DNA of 64,000 nt. Source: Ilex aquifolium (taxonomy: Eukaryota > Streptophyta > Magnoliopsida > Aquifoliales > Aquifoliaceae). This document shows, one piece after another, positions 1 through 9,471 of the stretch. A program made the position numbers and the translations under genes. Positions within the stretch are counted from its first letter, which is position 1. Each line of letters starts with the position of its first letter. The stretch is from positions 47,743,142 to 47,807,141 of the forward strand of contig OX637394.1 in NCBI GenBank assembly GCA_951799425.1, read 5' to 3'. The notes beneath the pieces are model-generated. The model made no database searches, was not told where the DNA came from, and worked only from the letters and a program-made list of their open reading frames with translations.

Positions 1-676
1 TCATTCGGCAAACCACCTTTGTAAATAACTGAAAAAGTCCACAACTGATTCCTCAGTGCTGGATTGTTAGAGAAAAGGAAAGGGAATTCTTAGGCAAGTG
101 CACAACAGCTGACTCTATATGTTGTTATAATGGAGAACTATATAATAGAAGTAGCTGAAATCATCATCAGTTTATGACAGTTTTCTATGATAGATCCCAA
201 ATAAAACAAAATACAGCCGATTGTAGGATAGAATCGAGAACCATTCAGGCAACTAACTACAAACAGAAGACATACAATTATTGGGTTCTGACTTAAAAGT
301 ATAAACAGAACACAATGGTAACCAATATTGTATAACAAAGTAATTGAGTTTCAAGAGATTGATTTCAGGTGGTAGTACGTGAGAATGTTGTAAGCTGCAG
401 ATTCAGATTCGAGTATAAAAGTCATTCATTCAGTCTTCCTGACCAAATATTGAAAATATATATTGAACCGTAAAATGGATGATTACAGTTTTGTTAAACA
501 GACTGATTTATGTCAATCAACGTATAATCGCCTGAACAACCTAAAAGAGAATAAGGGAGCAAAAATCTGATTTCAAGTATGTTTAACTCCTTTTGAACAG
601 GAAAAATGAATAATCTCCCACCAAGCCCAACGTGTGTATAATTTTTCTATCTATCCTTCAAAATCCGGGCAAGATG
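1..676. other. Gene-free flank downstream of the protease
   Basis: AT-rich sequence with no convincing open reading frame on either strand. The part nearest base 676 lies immediately 3' of the minus-strand protease stop codon and probably includes its 3' UTR, but I did not identify a decisive poly(A) signal. Nothing else is recognisable here. Confidence 0.5.
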
Positions 677-2380
677 TTAGATATCTGCACACTTGGTTGG
701 TGCAAATCCCAGCCTAGACTTCTTTGTGTCATACAGGATCTGGAAATTCTGCTGCTGGTAGTTCCCAATAATCGACATAGCAGACCTTGGAGTCCCTAAA
801 ATTGCCAAACATACAACCTCCTCGGGTTCAAGCTTAATAAAGTAGTTCTCAACCGGGAAATTCCACACTGCCCCATCACCAAATTGAATCCCAAAACTCG
901 GCAGCTCTAATTTCTTCACCCCGGAAACATTGTAACATGGATCCAATATGGGAAAATCGTCTACAACAGGGTAGCCCTTCACTTTTTTCGCAAATGCCTC
1001 CTTAATGATCTTATAAGCAGGATCAGCAAAATAACTTAGTGTAGTTCCTGAATCAATGATTGTGCCACCAGCTCCTTCTGGTGACAAATTCCATGTATCT
1101 TCTGGAATTTTTAGCACCTCTCCTCCAACTATGATCGACTTAATCTGCACATAGTAAAATGTATCGGCTGGATTTTCTTTCCCAGAAATCAATGAAGTGA
1201 AATTCAATTCTGGGTGTCTCAAGAGGTCCTTGTCTTCTCCAAAGATCAGCTTGCTGGTAACACTTGTGTTACTATTTCTATCAACAAGACAATACGAAAA
1301 CGAGTGACCATACAAAGATTGGAGCTGAGAGGAAAAGGAAAGAGGCCCTCTTCCAAGTCCCAACAATCCTGCAGCACCATGAAATAGGCCTCTATTCCAA
1401 TGGCCACAACCAAACATTACATTCTCCACCTTCCTAAACTCTGACTTCCCGGTAGGTGTTGTGAGATTAACAGTGAAGGTTTCAATGGAAAAATCACCAG
1501 TTGTGTTAGAACTATCACCATACCAATAGAAATAAGGACATGTTTGGTTCTCAGCCTTGCAAGGCTGTGGAGGATCAGGAGAAGAAACAAGGTGGCACCT
1601 GGGATCATGGCAGCTTATATTTTGAAAAGAATTCGATTCTTTTGGATTGTAATGAGGGCCATTTTGTTCAAAACAATCATAACAAGGAGCACATTGAATC
1701 CAATTTAGATCACTACCAGTATCAAGCACCAAAGAGAAGTGTTTAGGAGGTGTACCCACAAACACATCCATGAAGTATTCCCCTGAACCAAGACTCACCC
1801 CAGATTCAAGAGTCGCCATGAGCTGACCGGAAAACCCGGCTGTGTAAGATTCCGGCGAGGCTGCCGGTGAGATTATTGGGTTATATAACAGCCCAGATTG
1901 TTCATTTTCTTTCTTTAGCCTTGAGATGATGTTCTGATTCTTCTTCTCTGTGATCCTTCTATGCAGTGTCTGGAATCTGGTGAGGTCTCTTGCTGTGGAC
2001 TCCATTACTGATGCTTTAGCCTCAGTTGTTTGGCCTGCTGATCGGTGCTTTAGGTGGAGTTTGACAGCAGGTTGATGGGGTTTTGTTGGTTCTGCAATTT
2101 CTTCATCAAGGTCATCTTCTTCATTTCTTATGGTAGAAATAGCTGTTTTCTTCGAAGTTGTGAGGCCACAACCCGAATTTGCTGAAGAAGAGACGGCATT
2201 GAAGCTTGTATGATCAGGCAATTCGATGCCGGCGAGAGAAGAGGCACTGAAATTCTGGTTGTTGAGACGATGAACTCCTCCGGCGGCTACAATACCGCCT
2301 GAAAAGAAGGAAAGAAATGACAGGACAAGGAAGAACTTGGATACCATTTGTGGTGATTGCTTTCTTTTCCTGTTTGGCAT
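677..2380 (-). CDS. Nepenthesin-like aspartic protease (pepsin family A1), intact and intronless
   Basis: A single uninterrupted reading frame of 567 codons. Residues about 12-33 are hydrophobic and look like a signal peptide or anchor. Residues about 35-190 form a polar, charged propeptide-like stretch with an acidic patch near 87-95. The mature pepsin-like domain follows. The first catalytic motif DTGSDLNW begins at residue 220, a flap-type YGD lies at 287-289, and the second catalytic motif DSGTT begins at 443. A cysteine-rich insert right after the first catalytic site (CAPCYDC, then further Cys to about 281) is the hallmark of plant nepenthesin-type enzymes, and NYQQQNF near 540 plus a terminal Cys fit the family C-terminus. 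Several N-x-S/T sites suggest passage through the secretory pathway. By family knowledge it would cleave peptides in the apoplast, vacuole or wall; the substrate is unknown. The start is the first Met of the frame; a second Met at residue 12 directly precedes the hydrophobic core and is an alternative. Confidence 0.93.
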   Translation of the reverse strand: MPNRKRKQSPQMVSKFFLVLSFLSFFSGGIVAAGGVHRLNNQNFSASSLAGIELPDHTSFNAVSSSANSGCGLTTSKKTAISTIRNEEDDLDEEIAEPTKPHQPAVKLHLKHRSAGQTTEAKASVMESTARDLTRFQTLHRRITEKKNQNIISRLKKENEQSGLLYNPIISPAASPESYTAGFSGQLMATLESGVSLGSGEYFMDVFVGTPPKHFSLVLDTGSDLNWIQCAPCYDCFEQNGPHYNPKESNSFQNISCHDPRCHLVSSPDPPQPCKAENQTCPYFYWYGDSSNTTGDFSIETFTVNLTTPTGKSEFRKVENVMFGCGHWNRGLFHGAAGLLGLGRGPLSFSSQLQSLYGHSFSYCLVDRNSNTSVTSKLIFGEDKDLLRHPELNFTSLISGKENPADTFYYVQIKSIIVGGEVLKIPEDTWNLSPEGAGGTIIDSGTTLSYFADPAYKIIKEAFAKKVKGYPVVDDFPILDPCYNVSGVKKLELPSFGIQFGDGAVWNFPVENYFIKLEPEEVVCLAILGTPRSAMSIIGNYQQQNFQILYDTKKSRLGFAPTKCADI

Positions 2381-3660
2381 CTGAGAAAATCCCCAACCAA
2401 GCTAAGAAAATTGTGAGAAGGTATACCAACCTTGACTGATTCAGAAATAAGAACACACCAAACAATGAATGAAAAAGAGAAGCAATTATGCTTGAAGTTT
2501 AGTAACCAAAAAGATTCTTGGGCAAAGTTTTCTGACACAAAAACCAAAAACCCAGATACAGAATTGTGATTGGAACCCAGAATTTTAAGCTAAAAATAAT
2601 CAGAGAAAGTCAGATGAAAATATTTTTGCTTGAAGGGCGAACAGGTATATGGAGAGAGAGAGAGAACTCGAGGAAATGTACAAGAAAGAGTCTGAGTCCG
2701 GAGTTGAAGTTTGAAGATTGAAGATTGAAGACTTTGAACAACACCACTGTTACGCGGTTTCATTAAATATCATTCATGACAACTATGTTTTTACTTCTTC
2801 AGATTTTCATCATCCCCATTTCAATTTTTATCAAAATTCATTAATTTAATTTATTTTTTTGATTAATCTCAATCAAATTTCATTGCATGCCACTCAACAG
2901 TAAGATCCTTTTCATAATTTTTTTTTTCTTTTTTATTTTTCAGATTTCAAATTTGCAGCTGCAAGCCTGGACAATGTACATAGTCTCTTTGAGTTTGCTG
3001 GCTTTGGTTGACAATTTTAGTCAAATACATTTATCTCCACCAACTTCAGCTCACCATATGAATAGTGAATTCCAAGTGTCTCCCACTTCATAAAAAATTT
3101 AAATTAAATTAAATGAAACCATCACTTTTTCAGGGGTGGAAAATAAAATTCTAATTCTTGCAAATCAGATCTTTTTATATGTATACATATGTGTAATTAT
3201 TGATAACATAATGTTAAAAAGAAAAAAAAAATTAAAAAGTGAGGGCATTAGAATAAATTTATATTATGTTTGAATCCATCAATTCAGAAAGTCACCGAGG
3301 GTTTATATGTAAAATTTGAAATAATTGGTGATGGAGTATATATAAAGTAAACTTCAATGGGTGTTTGTGTAATTTGCTGTGTAATTAATATTTAATATTT
3401 GTCAAACTAAGAGAATAAGTGATTAAAAAAAATAAATAAAGAGGATTCAGATTGAATGGGTTTGGTTGGAAATGAGTCACTAAAAAAGCGACAGAAACGT
3501 TATTTAACTAATGTGAAAATGCACCATTGAAAGACAGGTTGCGGCATACCTGCCTCAGACCAAGGAAAGGAGAAGAGAGAGAGGAGAAGAGGTAGGCTTG
3601 GTCAGCAGGTTGGCCTACCACTTGGATCAATTTTTTGGTCAAAACTGCACTTTGACAAAC
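2381..3660 (-). promoter_or_regulatory. Upstream region of the aspartic protease gene
   Basis: Sequence 5' of the protease start. A short GA/CT tract at about 2651-2664 reads as a CT-rich stretch on the gene strand, typical of plant 5' leaders. Beyond about 2760 the DNA is very AT-rich with poly-T runs and no supported gene. No specific TATA box or transcription-factor site can be assigned with confidence. Confidence 0.35.
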
Positions 3661-4115
3661 ATTGGGGGGGCTTGTTTGAATGGATTTTTGGAGAGGGTTT
3701 GAATTGATTTTCTCAAATTCTTATAAATTCAAAACTCCATTTATAAAGATGAGATTCAATATTGAATTCGATCAATACTCATATTTAGTATGCGACATAT
3801 ACATATGTAAGACCCACAAATATATCATAATTATTAACAATTATTTATCCTGTAAATGACTATTTTATCATTGATGAATCTAATTCATACTCATGTTAAG
3901 AGATACATTTATTTTTTGCATCATTAACCCATCTTTTCAAACTCGCCCCATAAGTTTGACGAAACTCATGATCATGAGTTTAATATTCGGGACAACTATG
4001 GGCTGAGTTTGGGAACTCATGATTGAATTTTCAAACCAAACATAAAGTTTGGAGGTCTTTTGAACTATTTTTCTCAAACCTATCTTGTCAAGCCTCATAC
4101 TCCCTTACCAAATAG
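3661..4115. repeat. Possible degenerate inverted-repeat (MITE-like) element
   Basis: The left edge (GGGGCTTGTTTGAATGG near 3666) and the complement of the right edge (GGGGCTATTTGGTAAGG near 4107) are similar, as in PIF/Harbinger-type MITEs. No clear target site duplication is visible, so this is tentative. Confidence 0.28.
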
Positions 4116-4636
4116 CCCCAATATCAATAGTTCATCAGGGTTAAAAAGTTTTGGTTACAAATATATTTAGTGCTCCTTCCACTATCCATGTATTGATTGT
4201 TAATTGGAGAAAACTGTAATTTTATAATTAAAATTTTTCAAAAAAAATTATAAAATTATAAGAAAAATCAAAGGGCAGGCCTTTTAAAACCTCTTTCGGT
4301 TATTTGATTGTTATAGTAATATAGATCGACCCATGTGTGTAGAGAGGACAATGAAGCTGCACATGCCCTTGCAAAATGGGGCTCTCCACAAAAAGAGAAA
4401 GGAATTATTTTTGCAATCATCTTCCACAAGAAGTTAAAAGAATTGTGCTCAGGGAACAAGAAGCCAATCCACATAAACCACAGGAGGCCTTCTGGACAGT
4501 ACATTAGTTCTCCTTTTCTTTTTTTTTTTTTTAGATTAAGTAGTTAGTAGGATTACTCACTCGTAATATTATTTGTAAATATGTTTGTCCTTTTATCTCC
4601 CTTATCTCTATTTACATAAGCAAATATATATATATA

Positions 4637-5573
4637 CTAGTTATTGCTTGTGCCTGAAGGCACAGGGTAATAAAAAATGGTAAACAATAAACATATTTAT
4701 ATTCATATCCAAAATCAAATCATAAACATAGAGGAAAAATAAATGAATTTAAGCATCGGTTGTAGTAGAGGTGAGAGGTGGTGGTGGTAGGAGACGGGAA
4801 TGGTTGTGGTGGGTGGTAATGACCGTGGTGGTGGCGGCGGCGATGGCATCGATGGCGGCAGCAGTGGCGACAATGGTGGTGGTGGCGACGGCAGTGGCGG
4901 TGGCGGTGGTGATGGGGGTGGTGGTGGCTGCGATGACGATGGCGGTGGTGGTGGCGGCGACGGCGACGGCAGCAGTAATGGTGGCGGCGGCGACGGTGGT
5001 GGCGGCAGTGACAATGGTGGTGGTGGCAGCGGCGACGACAGTGGTGGTGGTGGCGGCGGAGGCGGAGGCGTTGGTGATGGCGGTGGTGGGGGCGGCGATG
5101 ACGATGGCGGTGGTGGTGATGATGGCGACGGTGGCAGTGGTGGGGGTGGGGGCGGTGGTGGTGGTGGCGACTGCGTCAGTGGTGGTGGGGGTGGCGGTGG
5201 TGGTGATGGTGGTGTTGGTGTTGGTGGCGGCGGTGGCGGGGACGGTGGTGGTGGTGGCGACGGCGGTGGCGGTGGTGGCGATGGTGGTGGTAGAGGTAGT
5301 GGTGGTGGTGGTGGTGGTAGAGCTAGTGGTGAGACGGTTTCAAACACTATTTTTTTTTTTAAAGTATTTATGAAAAATAATTTGTAGAAGTACTTTTAAA
5401 AAATCACTCCAAACATACCCTTAGGGGCCTATATTTCCTATTAAATTTAGGGTGTTAATATTAGCCGTTAGATTAACTTTAAAGTAAAATTTAAAGCGAT
5501 CTGAACCGCGAAAAGCAAAAGTCATTTTGTTTATCTTTTGAAATTTGAATTGTAAGCTACTTTATTATATAGA
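4637..5573 (-). mobile_element. Non-autonomous Helitron, copy A
   Basis: Read on the minus strand, the element begins TCTATATAATAAAGTA and ends CTAG, and it sits between a host A and a host T. This is the diagnostic Helitron architecture (5' TC, 3' CTRR, A|T target, no target duplication). A hairpin lies 6 nt before the 3' end. Two further copies at 14929-17023 share both ends and the subterminal AAAATGACTTTTGCTTTTCG region, which fixes the boundaries. The middle (about 4770-5335) is an imperfect GGT/GGC array with no credible gene. No Rep/helicase is present, so it would have needed an autonomous partner. Confidence 0.85.
4647..4666 (-). other. Helitron 3'-terminal hairpin (copy A)
   Basis: TGTGCC-TGAA-GGCACA can pair as a 6-7 bp stem with wobble extension, ending 6 nt before the CTAG terminus. 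Helitrons typically carry such a hairpin near the 3' end as a replication stop signal. In copies B and C the corresponding stems are partly decayed. Confidence 0.75.
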
Positions 5574-6908
5574 TGTAGATCGACTTTCTACCGATGTAAA
5601 TAAGAGAGAGAGAGAAAGGTAGTTGTTTGTAAATAATATCAAAATGACATCATTCATAACACCTATCTAATGTTATAATTAGAAAGTTGAATTCTCTAAT
5701 TTATAAAAGTACAACAACGGTCAAGATTGATTCAATACTCATTTACTTTGATCAAATAGTACAAAGTTCATCTTAAAAAGAAAATTCCTGCTCATATTCT
5801 CTACACGATCTCTAATATCAAACAATTCAATCAATACACTCTCTAATACTAAACAATTTCATTAATCTACACCTCTCTTTTTAATTTTAAAATATAAATA
5901 TTACACAATTAATATTCAATTTTTAATATTATAGATTGTCTTGAAAGACGGATTGTTGCTAGTTTATCAATAAAACTGCAATGGCCAAATGTTTTGTCAA
6001 AGTCTTCATCCATCAGCTAGTGGGTCTAAGTCTAACCCATGTTACATTACATTTCAATTTTAAAATCACAAAACACACTTTTCTACCAAATACATAGTCG
6101 GTCAGTGGGGGTTGTTCTTCGGTTCCAAACTACTTCTTCCGCCACAAGAAGAAGAAGTTCTCGTCCAGTGCTCAAATTCTTGGTTCAAATTGGCTTCCAC
6201 ATTTTGATCCTACAATGTGAAATTATTGGTTATCAAGAACATTATGAATTGAATTTGGCAATTTGTTCTTCATGCTAGTTTAAGGGACCCATTATTTAAT
6301 ACTTGTACTATGATACGTGACAAGTTCGTGTGCTAAAATCGTCGTGATTTAATCATGACCAAGCAAGAAGGGTCCCGTAAAGTAAGTGCTAGGCCGAGCT
6401 GATTTATGGCATCGACCGAGCACGTTGGATAAAAGCCCGAACAACAAAATGGCTCGGTAGAATATGATTTGCTCGATTGAACTGAAAAACGAGTGTCAAG
6501 TAAAGTTTAATGAAAGCTAAGTTATCCCTAGAAACCCAAGCTGGTAAATGGGACAAGGCCTAAACGATTAAATTATAAGATAGAATAGACAGATGGCAGG
6601 CCACCCAGAAAATTAAAGGCGGTACTAGACAGTTAATAAGAAAATCGCCTAAATCATAGTAGCACATTAGAAAAACATGTGGCATTGATAATCGGAGTCT
6701 TTTTGGCTACCTCTAACCATCAGTTCACCTAACTTTCACCTGTCTTGTAGAACGTTCGAGACTTTTCTACCGTCATCTCCATCCGTTCGAAGTGGTAACT
6801 TCTTGTGCAAATTTCTCCTCGCACAAGTACTGTTAGAGAACTTCCCAATAAAAAGGTAAAGTGGAAAAGAAATGGGATGATGGGCTAAGCAATCTTTAAA
6901 TTTCTCGC
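5574..6908. other. Intergenic, nothing clearly recognised
   Basis: AT-rich sequence. The part from about 6300 to 6850 has a more balanced composition and may derive from an old LTR element, but no termini, primer binding site or coding remnant could be identified. Confidence 0.35.
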
Positions 6909-7065
6909 ATTGTACTATCAATGTATCAAAAATATTGTAATATTATTCTGTTAACTTTTCGTCAGTTTTTTCGTCAGTGTCAATGAATTACTTTTAACGA
7001 AAAAATAACGGAAGCTAACAAAAGTGCCACATTATAATATTTTTGATACATTGAGGGTACAATAT
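6909..7065. mobile_element. Short terminal-inverted-repeat MITE
   Basis: Left arm 6909-6943 and right arm 7031-7065 are near-perfect inverted repeats sharing the core AATGTATCAAAAATATT, separated by about 90 bp. There is no coding capacity. The family is not assigned; the structure is that of a small non-autonomous DNA transposon. Confidence 0.6.
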
Positions 7066-7199
7066 ATAAAAAAAATTAATCTTTAAAAATACAAAATATG
7101 AAAAACCCTATAATTAATTTATCTAATCATTTCAGTCTTTTGGTCTCATCTAAATACGCAACACATAATAATACACATACACTATCAAAAACATCATCC

Positions 7200-7690
7200 C
7201 AGCACCATGCAACCACTCCCGACCCCATGGCCACTACCACTACTACCAACCACAGCCACAATCACCCCACCACCCCGACCACTACTATCACCCCACTTCC
7301 ATTATGTGTCAACGCTCCCTTCAAACCAACCCACACCCCCCCCCCCCCCCCCCCCCAACACCAAAACAAAACCATTCCACCACTCAACAACCATCATTCT
7401 GACTCTGTCACAATGATCGTTATTGTGTTGGTTGTAATGGGTGTGGTGGCCGATGATGGTGGTAGTGGCGATAGTAATCATGATACTGCGGTGCTAGTAG
7501 TGATAGGGTGTTGGTGGATATCGGTGGCAGCCGTGGTGGTCATAACGGTGGGTTTGGTGGTTAACGGATGTAACCCCGGCCATTGTGACCCAACTTGTTT
7601 TAACATTTTTATCACAACTGGTCAAAAACGAGTTATAACAGGATTACACCCGTTATCTACAATTTATTATTATTATTATTATTATATAAG
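7200..7690. repeat. CCA/GGT-rich low complexity with poly-C and TTA microsatellite
   Basis: A CCA/ACC-rich stretch gives way to a 19-20 base poly-C tract near 7337-7356, then to GGT-rich sequence, and ends with a TTA/ATT microsatellite at about 7663-7685. The Thr/Pro/His-rich reading frames across it are compositional. A second poly-C tract of about 20 bases is at 8079-8099. Confidence 0.6.
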
Positions 7691-8507
7691 AAGGACAAAG
7701 AGACGAAGAAATGGGGGATGTCTGTTGATAACTTCTTTTGTAAAGTCCTCAGACTCAAAGTCAAAGTCCGATGCAAGAATAGATACAACTTACCATAAAA
7801 CAGATATACACGTAAATGAAGTGTTAAATAAGTAAGAATAACGAGGAGAATTATACAAGTTAGGAGCAGACATATATACATGCCGTTGCCGCCATGAACG
7901 TCTTGGTGTATGTGTCAATGTGGATTATACCAAGGAAAATTATTCAAGTTGGACCACTTGGAGCCTTGTTCACCCCTAGACTTCAAGAAAATACATTCTA
8001 TATAACCAAATCAAAGGCCATTCATTTCAAAGATAAAGTTGCTGAATTAAAACTTGAAGGACATCTTTCTGTTGAGTACCCCCCCCCCCCCCCCCCCCCA
8101 ACCCACCAACATTAGGTGCCCAAAAGGGACCTCGCTTGATCAGTAAAGAAAAGTCAAATTTTAAAACAAATAAAAAAAAAAGTCCAAATATCATTTCGAA
8201 TTTCATGATGGATTGATTCAATATTCGTATTAATATGTGCATTGTACGGGGTCTTGCTAATAAGGCCTAATACATATGTATGTAACATATATAAGACACA
8301 CCCAAGCAGACACGTATCAATACAATATACACATGAATACATGTAAAAATATTTGTTTATTGTTCAGGATGAGATTTGAAACCTATGAGGGGTAGCAATG
8401 TTGTTGGGTTGAGACTCTAAAGTCTTAGATGGTTTGGTAGCATTCCCAACACGCAATGAAATTAGGTTTATCTCAAGACCTATCACAAATGAATATTCAG
8501 TAGAACA
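7691..8507. other. Intergenic, no gene recognised
   Basis: Short reading frames only, none with recognisable similarity. It contains the 8079-8099 poly-C tract. Nothing else is supported. Confidence 0.4.
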
Positions 8508-8680
8508 ATGTTACAAAACTCAAATAAAATTCAAAAAGTTGTAACCCAAATACATATCATCCTTTGGATGAGTGGGTTCCATTAGTTTTTAAAGTGAGAC
8601 TCACTCACCCAACACTCATCTAAAAGATGATATGCATTTGAATTTCAACTTTTAGATTTCATTTGAGTTCTGTAGCATTT
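8508..8680. mobile_element. Foldback MITE with long terminal inverted repeats
   Basis: Arms of about 65 bp (8508-8573 and 8613-8680) are imperfect inverted repeats. The left arm carries ACAAAACTCAAATAAAATTC and the right arm the matching complement, and both include a CATATCATC/GATGATATG segment. A short loop of about 40 bp separates them. Most of the element would fold on itself. No target duplication is confidently visible. Confidence 0.55.
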
Positions 8681-9466
8681 TCGGCCAAATAAGAAAGTGA
8701 TTGCTTCTTGGAGGAGGAGGCAAGACATTTTGAGCAATGGGAATGTCAAAGTATTTTTCCACCATAAATCTGTCGTTTTGCTTTGCATTGGGATGAGAAT
8801 AAAAATTGAATATGGCAAGTCTCAGTCCCAATGTCAAAACCATGATCCACGCAAAGACTTTCCATATTCTCTGTTTAAGTTGATAGGTTCAACCCTTTAT
8901 AGAGATTATACTAACTATTTTATTTGGTTTTCTTTCTTGTTTTCCTTTCACACATTTAAAAGTTCACAAGTTTACATAAAAGTTTCAACCCTTCTTTTCA
9001 ATAATAGATAATTATTCTAATCATGTGTTCTTTGTATACGAGCTATAGCTAGCTCGAACTTTAGACACGAGCAATTATCTACAATCTTGCAAAATATTAG
9101 ATCAATCGGTTATCGAACTTGTAATATTTAGATATTAAACAACTGAAACTTTTTCAATCCTTCAGTTGACATAAGAGGTCAAAGCATGATGCTAGCATAT
9201 AGACTTTTCCGAATTCTTTGCTTAATTGGTTAGGTAATCAGCAAGAAGGAAAAAAAAAAAAGACCCCTGCAGATTGTTTTTTCATTTGCCTCTCATGCAT
9301 TTAAAGTTTACAAGCTTGCAAAACCAATACTAAGTTTTACAGTATTTTTCTACCTTAAGTATGCAACAAAAGAAGTTGTGTTGGAAAAAAACATCCTAAG
9401 CAAACATAAACCCCTTTAACCAGCCTATGGGGCACCCCGACGTGACCGGTGGCCCTAGGCCAATAC
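8681..9466. other. Intergenic, nothing recognised
   Basis: AT-rich DNA without a supported gene between the MITE and the solo LTR. Reading frames here are short and of low quality. Confidence 0.4.
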
Positions 9467-9471
9467 TAGAT

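Noticed and set aside
1417-1746. Short frames overlapping the aspartic protease, including a plus-strand frame at 1540-1746
   Set aside because: They lie entirely within the well-supported protease and have no recognisable features.
4715-5387. Long proline-rich (minus) and glycine- or alanine/valine-rich (plus) reading frames of about 200 codons
   Set aside because: They arise in several frames at once from the GGT/GGC array inside Helitron copy A. No signal peptide, domain or codon bias is present.
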